In this document: one piece after another, positions 38,001 through 46,502 of the stretch | Layout: every line of letters starts with the position of its first letter | How positions within the stretch are numbered: position 1 is the stretch's first letter | Translations under genes and position numbers: made by a program | Assembly (NCBI GenBank): GCA_002336895.1 | Contig: DDFC01000035.1 | Span: 379,208 to 443,207 of the forward strand | Origin: Verrucomicrobiaceae bacterium UBA1938 | GTDB lineage: Bacteria > Verrucomicrobiota > Verrucomicrobiia > Verrucomicrobiales > Verrucomicrobiaceae | Length of the DNA: 64,000 bases | Reading direction: 5' to 3' | Notes under the pieces: generated by a model | The model's input: the letters and a program-made list of their open reading frames with translations, nothing else | The model's database searches: none | Told to the model about the DNA's origin: nothing

Positions 38001-38533
38001 ACGAGGAGAGCGCCAAGCTCACCTCCACGCTGGAGCTCATCCAGGAGCTGCATGCCGAGGGGCACAAGGTGCTGCTCTTCAGCCAGTTCGTCTCCATGCT
38101 GAAGATCATCCGCACCAAGCTGGAGGAGCTCAACCTCCCTTACCACTGGCTCACCGGTGCCAGCACGGACCGCGCAGGCATCGTCAAAGCCTTCCAGGAA
38201 GACGACAAAGCCAGCGTGTTCCTGCTATCGCTCAAGGCCGGTGGCGCAGGTCTGAACCTCACCTCCGCCTCCTACGTCATCCTCTACGATCCGTGGTGGA
38301 ACCCCGCCGTGGAAAACCAGGCCATCGACCGTGCACACCGCATCGGCCAGACCCAGCCTGTGATGGCCTATCGCATGCTGACCAAGAGCACCATCGAGGA
38401 GAAGATCATGACCCTTCAGCACAAGAAGAACCTCATGGTCAGCAACGTCCTCGGCGAAGGCGGCTTCACCAACCTGCTCGAGAAGGAAGACTTCGACTTC
38501 CTCTTTGACATCGAGGCGGAGCGCAGCGCGTAG
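35009..38533 (+). CDS. SNF2-family ATPase with long N-terminal extension
   Basis: The protein has 1174 residues from ATG 35009 (MSSLITDLPVLLRPF); ATG 34982 is in frame but less natural. The first 680 residues are a large, mostly acidic extension of unknown fold, including a bacterial SNF2-associated beta region near 590-650. The motor has LADDMGLGKT (GLGKT 737-741), DEGQ at 835-838 in place of DEAH/DEAQ, LTGTPLENR, and in lobe two GGAGLNLTSASYVILYDPWW and DRAHRIGQ. It probably remodels protein-DNA complexes. The stop is 4 bp from the stop of the converging small gene. Confidence 0.88.
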   Translation: MSSLITDLPVLLRPFDARTRQEAERLVDDDAVRGLELMEDEMMAEVRLDDRPAQVRWLRGDRGWHGETDVDDDTTLEDLALCATLVALQRRDARGTLPMTPVEEEDFEHQLSVKLGRQLTPDEENYLSKVEKRYERVRLTGKIFDQDMVRLHSRWAIQTLEPLALWPETPKSLRDFWNYIALALADKGLAVPVFLRCMCDIEGTREALREWRHASTVPTWQKRIREFIDSRQDDRHTHRQPPRQCDFRLLITVNDARLQMRLEGGETPSPYTTVDAALLDNLRRDHRDGRLVTSGTSELLFVSCLGQCDENWNDSFRLESKHHSQWLATLFQQPALHERMLTLDEAPFTLAELPLRWTTRLSANGLNLTLQLETAEGSPAPLPLRILRGVQTLYLSADTLFRGPVWLHDESRIDTAVTMPLEALATAEGIAFMREIDIPVPDAIKSRVRHEDLHVNISAACLAKTSGSSGAEFVTFKADAVDAEGRVRETLRFSGWQPVDEKKTTDSEDAIVCRDRRALRDAEELMNQLRRTWDMENDAWRVRMAKDFPDMFHQWASVLPENVHLKTDDSLKTILADPLIARVRLEATQTSSIDWLDLRLVFDIEGMDLKPADIRRLIAAKGEFVRLADGSWRRVKLELSEEQMQMLDRLGIDLNEHSDETHRMHWRQLAQESAAEIVNPKAWSKIVERMEEAKLDLRPPVPEGLNVTLRPYQVDGFHFLTYLTSNRFGGILADDMGLGKTLQAITWVLWLRSRKKADGPHLPVLVVCPKSVLDVWALEFKKGSPDLRVLVLHERDLFDINLVMTQIDVVVMNYAQLRGFDGALAAVRWLAAILDEGQQIKNPDSKAAKAARQLRADNRLVLTGTPLENRLLDLWSLMTFATPGALGERAYFHRHFDRRKDSRAAERLSARLRPFMLRRTKSQVARDLPSRSEENLLSEMSGRQAELYKEELARAQHMVLNSSGFDMVNRRRFAILQALTRLRQICCHPGLIDKTAENEESAKLTSTLELIQELHAEGHKVLLFSQFVSMLKIIRTKLEELNLPYHWLTGASTDRAGIVKAFQEDDKASVFLLSLKAGGAGLNLTSASYVILYDPWWNPAVENQAIDRAHRIGQTQPVMAYRMLTKSTIEEKIMTLQHKKNLMVSNVLGEGGFTNLLEKEDFDFLFDIEAERSA

Positions 38534-38537
38534 TGGG

Positions 38538-38987
38538 TCAATATTTGTCTTCGATGCGGGACCAAATGCCATCCACGGATTTTTGAATCTCCTTCTGATC
38601 TCCGTGGATCAGCAACTCGTACAGACGAGTCTTTTCCTGATCACTCGTCACTTCACACCATTTCTCCAAATAAGGGCGCACTTGCAGAAGAGGGCCCGGC
38701 CTGCCGTGTCCGTGCACGATTGGTCTTCCAAAAATGTCGTACCCAGTGCCCTGAAAACTCACCCACTTGTGTTTGAGTTCGCCTGGATGCTTGAGCTCCA
38801 TGAACTCCTCCAGTTTCGATTTCCGATACACTTCCTCAGTTTTGAATCCGAGAGGCCACTCGGTCCATGATTTGATCGAACCAGTGTAGTCACAGTGGAA
38901 GGCCCGCTTTGTATAGACCGGGCAAATGACCGATAGAAACGAAGCAGCCAGACAAAGCCCGAGAATGACAGCTAGTTTCTTCATCAT
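38538..38987 (-). CDS. Small exported or membrane-anchored protein, unknown
   Basis: The protein has 149 residues from the first of two adjacent Met codons (MMKKLAVILGLCLAASFLSV), a signal peptide or anchor. I recognise no domain. The mature part has two Cys residues besides the leader ones and a charged C-terminus with DQEKTRLYELLIHGDQKEIQ, suggesting a compact helical domain outside the cytoplasm. It is transcribed alone, converging on the SNF2 gene. Confidence 0.55.
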   Translation of the reverse strand: MMKKLAVILGLCLAASFLSVICPVYTKRAFHCDYTGSIKSWTEWPLGFKTEEVYRKSKLEEFMELKHPGELKHKWVSFQGTGYDIFGRPIVHGHGRPGPLLQVRPYLEKWCEVTSDQEKTRLYELLIHGDQKEIQKSVDGIWSRIEDKY

Positions 38988-39082
38988 ACAGCGGTAAGCC
39001 TCTGGCACCAGCCCGATTTAGTCAAGACCACCAGTTGCCCCGCGCGCAGGCCGGTGCATACTCGGCCCACCTCCGTGTGCAC

Positions 39083-39158
<76 letters not shown>

Positions 39159-39277
39159 CACCATTCCAAAAGCGCAGAAGAAAGTTGCCCGCGCCTGACA
39201 TTCACCGATTCAGGCTCTGTTTGTCACTAAAAACGAACACGTTGGAGCTGTGGCGGTCGATGTGATAAACTGCATAA

Positions 39278-42200
39278 ATGCCCGCTCTCGCTTTCGGACG
39301 TCTTTTTCACACTCCCCTGGCTGCTCTTGGGTTGGGTCTGCTGCTGGCCAGCCCAGCACATGCGGGCTTTTCCACCTTCTGGACTCTCGGCGTACAAGAT
39401 GGTTCCGCGAATGAATTCGCCACAGAGAGCTACAACAGCAACGCCGCTCCGGGCAGCGCTACCGTCAAAGACGACGACTACTATTTCGCAGGCACCTACC
39501 CGGCGCCGATCAACGTGGTCCCGGCCAGCGAGAATCCCGCGACGAATTTTGAGCGCGCCATCACTTCGAGCGATCCGAATGACCGTTTCCATTTCAATCT
39601 CAGCGCGGCACAGGCCGCCAGCACGGCCCGCTACCGCCTTACGTTTCACGTGGTGTGGGGCGGCTGGTGGATTCCCGCGCAGGGCATCGGCGGGAAAGGC
39701 TACGGCACACACGAGGTCACGGTGAAGATGAACGGCGTGGTGGTCGGCACCAAAACCTTCACGCACGATGACGGCCTGGTGTTGTCTTTCAATGCCAGCC
39801 AGGTCAGCGCCGTGGCCGGGGCCAATGTATTGGAAATTTCACGCACAGGCGGCTCATCGGATGCGTGGATCGCTTTTGATGATCTGGGTTTCGAAATCAA
39901 CCCCACCGCCATGGTGGACACCGACATGGACGGCATGCCCCAGTACTGGGAGGAGGAGCAAAGCCTGAGCGACAGCGATGCCACAGACGCCGCCAAGGAC
40001 CAAGACCATGACGGCCTGACCGCCCTGCAGGAGTATCCCCTCGGCACCGATCCCAACAATGCCGACACCGACACCGACGGACTCACCGACAGCGAAGAGT
40101 CAGTCACCTACCACACCAACGCCCTGCTGGCGGACACCGATGGCGATGCAGTGAGCGACGGAGACGAGACCACGCTCTACCACACCAATCCTCTGCTCAC
40201 TGACACCGATGGCGATGGCGCGCCCGATGCCTGGGAGCTGCGCACGGGCTACGATGCCAGCAGCGCCTCCAGCAAGCCGCCAGCCTTCCCTCATGCCATC
40301 GGCTTTCATTGGGCCATCGATCAGACGCCGGACAATGTCATCAAACCACTGGAGGTGACCGGCTACGCACCGCAAATGCAGTGGAATGAGACCCGACTGA
40401 TGTACCCCTGGGGTGGAGTGAATGGCGATGTCACGGATGCAGCCTCTCCTGCCCTGGGCGCACTTACAGACAGCTCCGGCTCCAGCACGGGCGTGAACAT
40501 TTCATGGACGGCCACCGGCATGTGGTACACCGGCAATGACGGCAGCAGCAGCCAGCGTCTCTTTAACACCTTCCTCAATGTGGGCGACGATAACCCCGTG
40601 AGTGTGACGCTCAGCAACATCAGCTTCCCCCGCTACGATGTCATCCTCTACGTCGGCGCTTACACAGATGGCAGCCACGGCTATGCACGCCTGAATGACA
40701 ACGCGGGCACGGACCTGCATTTCCTGGCCGGATCCACGCGACCTCAAGCGGAGTTTTCTGAGCCTGCTTTGTCCTCCGAAAGTCGCCCCTGGCGTGGCAA
40801 TGTGCTGCGCTTCCGCAATCTCTCGGCCTCGTCATTCAACGTCAAACTCTACCGCTACGGCACGGACTCGGTGGGGCTGCACGCGATCCAGATCGTCCAC
40901 TCCACCGCAGACACCGACGCAGACGCCATGCCCGACTGGTGGGAGTACCGCAGCAGGCTGCGCCCCGACTCCGCCACCGATGCCAGCCAGGATCCCGACT
41001 CTGACACAGCCACCAATCTGCAGGAATACACCGCAGGCACGGACCCACGAAATGCCGACACCGACGGCGATGGCCTGACCGACGGCGAGGAAATCAACAC
41101 CCACCATTCCAATCCCCTGCTGCCGGACACCGATGGAGACGGGCTCACAGACGAAGTTGAGGTGAAGCAGTACCACACCAATCCGCTGCTGGCAGACTCC
41201 GATGGGGACGGACGCTCAGATGCCGTCGAGGTGCAGACAGGCAGCGATCCTCTGGTGGCAGATGCCGCTAGCTATCAGATGCCAGTCATCACCACTTCAC
41301 CGCGCACCTTCGACTGGACGCTCGATAACGTTCAGGTCGTCTGGGATCACTCCCTGGGCCAGACGGCCGTGGGCAGCTGGGAAGACAGCCTTTTCACCAT
41401 GGCGCTGACAAACTCTGTCTCCACCGGTTCAGACTCCCTGCGCGTAGGCCTCCGCTGCACCGGAAACCGGGTGGCTCGCTACCTCTACTCGGGCAGCGCA
41501 GGCGCTTTCAGCTTCTCCAACAATCCCACCTGGGACATCTGGGACACCGACTGGAACTGGTATGTGCAGGATCTCCGCACCGCGCTCGGCTTCAGCGGCT
41601 ACGGCCGTGTGGACATCTCCCAGCGCCTGCGCTTTCGGGTGTACGGCACCAATGCAACCAATGATCCCAATGCCTGGACACTGACCTTCGAAATCCGCAA
41701 TCAAGACACCAGCCAGGTGGTGAACAGCGTCACCTTCACCAACTGCACACTGGCACCCAGCGCGCACAACGGCACCGCCACCTGGCAGAACAACTCCGAC
41801 CCAGGCGTGCCAAACCGGCTTTCCATTGATACCCGGCCGGGCGTGCAGCTCTTTTTCAGATCCACTCCGCTCGCAGATACCGCAGACTTTTCAGCCTACA
41901 AAGATGTCGGCAAAGACGGCATCCCGGATGCCTGGCAGGATGCGCACGGCTTGAACAAGAACGATTCTGCAGATGTAGGCCGCGACCCGGATCAGGATGG
42001 CCAGACCAATCTGCAGGAATACCTCGTCGGCACCGACCCGCACAATGCAGACACTGATGGAGACACCGCACCGGATGGCGTGGAAGTCGCCGCAGGCTCC
42101 GATCCCCTCAACCCACTGAGCAAGCCGCCTTACTACACGGGCCTTCCTTCCGGCATCAACGGCACTGACCTCAACGGCAACGGCATCCCCGACGCCTACG

Positions 42201-44344
42201 AACAGTGGGCCGGCAGTTACGCCCTGCAAAGCACCAAGGACAGCGACAAAGACGGCTACACCGATGCGCAAGAAGCCGCCGCCGGCACCAATCCTCTGGC
42301 CCCCACCTCCCACCCGTGGCTGGGCTTTCTTCAAAGCGGCAGCGACTTCACGCTGCGCTGGGGCCTGGCCGCCAGCAAGCAGCACCAGGTCTGGCAGAGC
42401 ACCAACCTGCAAAACTGGACACCCGCCTCCGGCACACCCTCCACCATGGCCACGGAGATGCGGCAGACCTTCACCAATGCCCTCGGTAGCAGCACGCGGA
42501 AGTTTTATCGAGTCGCGCTGAACGACGTGGACACCGACGGTGATGGCGTCAGCGACTGGCTGGAGAAGAATGTGCTGCACTCAGACCCGAACAGTGCCAG
42601 CAGCCTGCATGCTCCTGTGACCATCACCACAACCGTAAACGGCAGCCCGGTCACCACGACGATCAGCGGAGACTACTACGCCTACCTGGAGCGCTACCAG
42701 GGTGGTGCTGCCAGCGGAGGATTCGCCAGCAGCGACAGTGGCGGCACTACAGGCAGCGGCATCTCGCGAGCCAACGCAGCCTTCTTCCTTACCCAGGCCA
42801 CCTTTGGCCCCATCCCCGAGGACATCGAGCGCGTGCAGAGCCTGGGCTACGCCGCGTGGATCACCGAACAGATGGGCAAAGCCCCCACCCTCCACTCCAC
42901 CTACATCAAAAAGATCTTTGATGACGTGCAGGGGCCGCACACGGACAAGCTCTACAACACCAACGACTCCCGCCTGCTCTTCGGCAACAACATGATGAGC
43001 ACCTTTGCCCGCGCTGCCGTGCAGGGAGACGACCAGCTGCGCCAGCGCGTGGCCTATGCACTGAGCCAGATCCTGGTGGCCTCACGCCATGACGCCAATC
43101 TGACCGACAAGCCGCTCGGCATGGCCAGCTTCTACGACATCTTTGTGAAGAACGCCTTTGGCAACTACTACGACGTGCTCTGGAACGTCACGCTTCACCC
43201 CTGCATGGGCCGCTACCTCAGCCATGTGGGCAATCAGAAGGCCAAGCCTGAGATCAACCAGTACCCGGATGAAAACTACGCGCGCGAGGTCATGCAGCTT
43301 TTCAGCATCGGCCTGTGGGAGCTGAATCCAGATGGCTCCCGCAAGGTGGACACAAACGGGCAGAACATTCCCACCTACACCAACACGGACATCACCCAGA
43401 CGGCACGCGTCATGACAGGCCTCTGGTTTGGCGGACGCGAGTGGGGCAATGGCGGCTGGACAGACCCCGACTACAGCACGCCGATGACCATGCATGCGGA
43501 GTATCACGACTTCGCCCCCAAGACGCTCGTTCGCGGACTGGTGGTGCCGCAGCGGCCGGTCACAAATGAAGACGCCATGCGCGACGTGGCGGAGGCCATC
43601 CGCAACCTCTTTAACCACCCCAACTGCCCGCCCTTCATCTCCAAGCAGCTCATCCAGTTTCTCGTCACAGACAATCCCTCCCCCGCCTACGTGCAGCGCA
43701 TTTCAGCCGTCTTTGCCAACAACGGCAGCGGCGTACGTGGTGATCTGGCCGCCGTGGTGCGGGCCATCTTGCTGGACGATGAAGCGCGTGATCCACGTTA
43801 TCAGGAAAACGTGGCGTCTCACGGCAAGCTCAAGGAGCCCGTTGTCCGCACGATGGCGCTCGCCCGTGCCTTCGGCATTCGCAAAGTGCCAAACTTTGTC
43901 TGGTGGGACTGGGGAGATTTTTATGACAGCTCGCGCCAGGAGCCGACCAACTCCCCCAGCGTGTTCAACTTCTACCGCCCCGAGTACCGCGCCGCCGGCC
44001 TGCTCACGCAGAACAACCTCGCGGGTCCCGTCTTCCAGATCACGGACAGCTATTCGTCCATCGCCATGCCGAACAAACTGTGGGACATCATCGACAACGG
44101 CTTCCACGTCTGGGGCGTCTATCACTTCCCGCTGGATTACACCTGGGCCGCCGCTCTCTCCGGCACTCCCGAGCTGCTGGTGGATGAATTGAACACGCTT
44201 TTCTGTGGTGGTCGCATGGGCACCGCCACACGCTCGATCATTCTGAACGCGATCAACCAAATCCCTGCGGAGCAGGCCACCGCCCGTGCCAAGGTCGCCG
44301 TGTATCTCACCGTGGTGTCACCCGAAGGAGCCGTCCTCAAGTGA
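39278..44344 (+). CDS. DUF1800 protein with thrombospondin-3-like Ca-binding repeats
   Basis: The protein has 1688 residues with a signal peptide ending near PAHA (about 29). Several blocks of Asp-rich calcium-loop repeats of the TSP3 type (such as DTDTDGLTDSEE and DTDGDGAPDAWE) occur at about 212-325, 545-650 and 885-1000, separated by beta-sandwich-like regions. The DUF1800 domain covers about 1160-1688 (FFLTQATFGPIPEDIERV, YPDENYAREVMQLFSIGLWE). The repeats suggest a rigid extracellular Ca-dependent stalk. DUF1800 proteins regularly pair with DUF1501 proteins, as here with a one-base overlap. Confidence 0.88.
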   Translation: MPALAFGRLFHTPLAALGLGLLLASPAHAGFSTFWTLGVQDGSANEFATESYNSNAAPGSATVKDDDYYFAGTYPAPINVVPASENPATNFERAITSSDPNDRFHFNLSAAQAASTARYRLTFHVVWGGWWIPAQGIGGKGYGTHEVTVKMNGVVVGTKTFTHDDGLVLSFNASQVSAVAGANVLEISRTGGSSDAWIAFDDLGFEINPTAMVDTDMDGMPQYWEEEQSLSDSDATDAAKDQDHDGLTALQEYPLGTDPNNADTDTDGLTDSEESVTYHTNALLADTDGDAVSDGDETTLYHTNPLLTDTDGDGAPDAWELRTGYDASSASSKPPAFPHAIGFHWAIDQTPDNVIKPLEVTGYAPQMQWNETRLMYPWGGVNGDVTDAASPALGALTDSSGSSTGVNISWTATGMWYTGNDGSSSQRLFNTFLNVGDDNPVSVTLSNISFPRYDVILYVGAYTDGSHGYARLNDNAGTDLHFLAGSTRPQAEFSEPALSSESRPWRGNVLRFRNLSASSFNVKLYRYGTDSVGLHAIQIVHSTADTDADAMPDWWEYRSRLRPDSATDASQDPDSDTATNLQEYTAGTDPRNADTDGDGLTDGEEINTHHSNPLLPDTDGDGLTDEVEVKQYHTNPLLADSDGDGRSDAVEVQTGSDPLVADAASYQMPVITTSPRTFDWTLDNVQVVWDHSLGQTAVGSWEDSLFTMALTNSVSTGSDSLRVGLRCTGNRVARYLYSGSAGAFSFSNNPTWDIWDTDWNWYVQDLRTALGFSGYGRVDISQRLRFRVYGTNATNDPNAWTLTFEIRNQDTSQVVNSVTFTNCTLAPSAHNGTATWQNNSDPGVPNRLSIDTRPGVQLFFRSTPLADTADFSAYKDVGKDGIPDAWQDAHGLNKNDSADVGRDPDQDGQTNLQEYLVGTDPHNADTDGDTAPDGVEVAAGSDPLNPLSKPPYYTGLPSGINGTDLNGNGIPDAYEQWAGSYALQSTKDSDKDGYTDAQEAAAGTNPLAPTSHPWLGFLQSGSDFTLRWGLAASKQHQVWQSTNLQNWTPASGTPSTMATEMRQTFTNALGSSTRKFYRVALNDVDTDGDGVSDWLEKNVLHSDPNSASSLHAPVTITTTVNGSPVTTTISGDYYAYLERYQGGAASGGFASSDSGGTTGSGISRANAAFFLTQATFGPIPEDIERVQSLGYAAWITEQMGKAPTLHSTYIKKIFDDVQGPHTDKLYNTNDSRLLFGNNMMSTFARAAVQGDDQLRQRVAYALSQILVASRHDANLTDKPLGMASFYDIFVKNAFGNYYDVLWNVTLHPCMGRYLSHVGNQKAKPEINQYPDENYAREVMQLFSIGLWELNPDGSRKVDTNGQNIPTYTNTDITQTARVMTGLWFGGREWGNGGWTDPDYSTPMTMHAEYHDFAPKTLVRGLVVPQRPVTNEDAMRDVAEAIRNLFNHPNCPPFISKQLIQFLVTDNPSPAYVQRISAVFANNGSGVRGDLAAVVRAILLDDEARDPRYQENVASHGKLKEPVVRTMALARAFGIRKVPNFVWWDWGDFYDSSRQEPTNSPSVFNFYRPEYRAAGLLTQNNLAGPVFQITDSYSSIAMPNKLWDIIDNGFHVWGVYHFPLDYTWAAALSGTPELLVDELNTLFCGGRMGTATRSIILNAINQIPAEQATARAKVAVYLTVVSPEGAVLK

Positions 44345-45807
44345 TGAAACAATCTCCCTCCAGCACCTCCATGAAACAAACCCGCCGCCGCTTCCTCGGA
44401 GAGGCCAGCTGTGCCGCCGTCAGCTCCATCTCGATGGTGAACATGATGCTAAATCTTCGCCTGGCCACCAGCGCAGCTGCACAAAGCGCCCCCACAGACC
44501 GCAAGACGCTCGTGTGCATTTTCCTCAATGGCGGCATGGACTCCTTCAATGTCCTCGTCCCACGAGATGACTCCCGCTACGGAAACTATGCCGTCTCACG
44601 CGGCAACCTTGCCCTCGACAAAGCAGCGCTGAAAACGCTGAACCAGATTCCCGCCAGTGACGGCAATCTCTACGGCCTGCATCCGAGCTGCAGCGGGCTT
44701 CAGGGTCTTTTCAATGGCCTCAACGGCGACACCTCCATGCGCCGGATGGCCATGATCTCCAACATCGGCACGCTGATCCAGCCAACCACCAAGGCGCAAT
44801 ACATCGCAGGCAATGCCCCGCTGCCACGCGCACTTTTCTCCCATGCAGACCAGATCGACCAATGGCAGACCTCCGTGCCACAGGGAATGGCACAGGCCAG
44901 CGGCTGGTTTGGCCGCGCTGCGGATGTTCTGAACAGCACTGCCAACAGCGGCGGCACCGCCATGAACATCTCCCTCAGCGGAAACAATCTCATCCAGGTG
45001 GGAAACAACACGCAGCAGTTTGTCATCACCGACTCCGGCGCGCTCTCGCTCACCGACCCCACGGATACCAATCCCGCCAATCCAGGGGCCTGGAAAAACG
45101 GCGGACACCGCAGTATGCTGGCCCAGCATTACAGCAATCTGATGCAGGAGTCGTATTCGCAGCTCACCAAGACGAGCATGGATCTCCAGCAGAATTTCCA
45201 GACGATCTTCCACGCCTACGACGACTCTGCGATCTCCACGCTTTTCCCCGACACCTATTTTTCCGGCCAGATGCTGGCGGTGGCCAAAACGATCGCCATC
45301 CGCCAATCGCTCGGCCTGCATCGGCAGACCATCTTCCTCAGCTTCGGTGGCTGGGATCACCACGGAGAACTGCTCAACACCGAAGCCGGAATGCTCAGCG
45401 TGCTGGATGGCGGTTTGACTGCCTTCCAAAAAGCGCTGGAGGCACTGGGGCTGCAGAATGATGTGATCACTTTCACAGCCTCGGATTTCGGCCGCACACT
45501 GCGCAGCAATGGCCGCGGCACAGACCACGCCTGGGGCGGGAATCACTTCGTCATGGGTGGCCCGGTTCAAGGCGGTAAAATCTACGGCACCTTCCCGGAT
45601 GTGACGCTCGACAGCAATGATGACGTGGGCTACGGCGGCCGCATGATGCCCACCACCAGCGTGGACCAGTTCTTTGGTGAGCTGCTGCGCTGGTTTGGCG
45701 TCAGCTCGGCAGACCTGAGCTACGTGCTGCCCAACATCGGCAACTTTTACAGTGCAAACTCCAGCACGCTGCCCATCGGATTTTTACAGCCCGGAACATG
45801 GAGTTAG
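44344..45807 (+). CDS. DUF1501 secreted protein
   Basis: The protein has 487 residues from ATG 44344 (a GTG one codon earlier is possible). The N-terminus has a twin-arginine signal (TRRRFLGEASCAAVSS). Family landmarks are LVCIFLNGGMDSFNVLVP, FLSFGGWDHHGELLN and ASDFGRTLRSNGRGTDHAWG. The His/Asp-rich positions fit an alkaline-phosphatase-like metalloenzyme fold, activity unknown. It overlaps the DUF1800 stop (TGATG) and is itself overlapped by 10 bp by the next gene, so the three are translationally coupled. Confidence 0.88.
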   Translation: MKQSPSSTSMKQTRRRFLGEASCAAVSSISMVNMMLNLRLATSAAAQSAPTDRKTLVCIFLNGGMDSFNVLVPRDDSRYGNYAVSRGNLALDKAALKTLNQIPASDGNLYGLHPSCSGLQGLFNGLNGDTSMRRMAMISNIGTLIQPTTKAQYIAGNAPLPRALFSHADQIDQWQTSVPQGMAQASGWFGRAADVLNSTANSGGTAMNISLSGNNLIQVGNNTQQFVITDSGALSLTDPTDTNPANPGAWKNGGHRSMLAQHYSNLMQESYSQLTKTSMDLQQNFQTIFHAYDDSAISTLFPDTYFSGQMLAVAKTIAIRQSLGLHRQTIFLSFGGWDHHGELLNTEAGMLSVLDGGLTAFQKALEALGLQNDVITFTASDFGRTLRSNGRGTDHAWGGNHFVMGGPVQGGKIYGTFPDVTLDSNDDVGYGGRMMPTTSVDQFFGELLRWFGVSSADLSYVLPNIGNFYSANSSTLPIGFLQPGTWS

Positions 45808-46412
45808 CCGCTCATCGCTTGAAAAACCGCAACCGCTGGATCAAAGCCCTCCTTCTGTGCTTCATCATCGTGGGCTGGTTCTTGTCGCAAGAGACATCGG
45901 GACCACCAGTTCACAAAACCAGCCGGAATCCCCCCGCCATCCAGGTGGCGAGCCAGCGACCTGTGATGGAAAAACCACCAGCAGGAGAAGCTATCCTACA
46001 AGGCTACGCCGCCGCTGGCACCACCGTGCAGCAAGACCTCACCCTCATGTCTCATGTGCTTGGAAACTTTGCCCTGCTGGTCAAAGGAGATGATCCGCTG
46101 CCTTTGGGCGCGAACGAAGAAATCGCCGCCGCACTGCGCGGACGCAACCGCGCCCAGCTTCGCTTCGTGCCGGAGACCAGCCCGATCTTCGATGCCCAGG
46201 GCCAGATCATCGACCGATGGGGCACGCCGCTATACTTCCACGCAGCTTCGCATGACCGTGTGGAGATCCGCAGCGCCGGCCCTGACAAGATCATGTGGAC
46301 TGCGGACGATGTGCAGCGGCAGAGCAACGGCACCTTTTTGAGCACTGAGGACATGCAGGCACCCAGCCTGCTGGAGCAGTCACTCCAGCGCCGTGGCTCA
46401 TGGCGGAAATAA
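45798..46412 (+). CDS. Membrane-anchored protein with pseudopilin-like C-terminus
   Basis: The protein has 204 residues. One membrane segment near the N-terminus (RWIKALLLCFIIVGWFL, about 13-29) is followed by a Pro-rich linker. The C-terminal part DRWGTPLYFH...RSAGPDKIMWTADDV copies the calcium-binding end of GspG-type pseudopilins, where SxGPD and DD are ligand positions. There is no prepilin cleavage motif, so it is not a normal pilin. As third gene of the DUF1800-DUF1501 unit, it may be a fixed inner-membrane partner of their export or assembly. Confidence 0.65.
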   Translation: MELAAHRLKNRNRWIKALLLCFIIVGWFLSQETSGPPVHKTSRNPPAIQVASQRPVMEKPPAGEAILQGYAAAGTTVQQDLTLMSHVLGNFALLVKGDDPLPLGANEEIAAALRGRNRAQLRFVPETSPIFDAQGQIIDRWGTPLYFHAASHDRVEIRSAGPDKIMWTADDVQRQSNGTFLSTEDMQAPSLLEQSLQRRGSWRK

Positions 46413-46502
46413 GACCTGCCTTGCCGAATCCGTAGCTATGCTGTTTCCATCAGGTATCATGCAGCCCCTGCTCCAGCAGACGCCACTGCTTTCACGCCAA
46501 AT

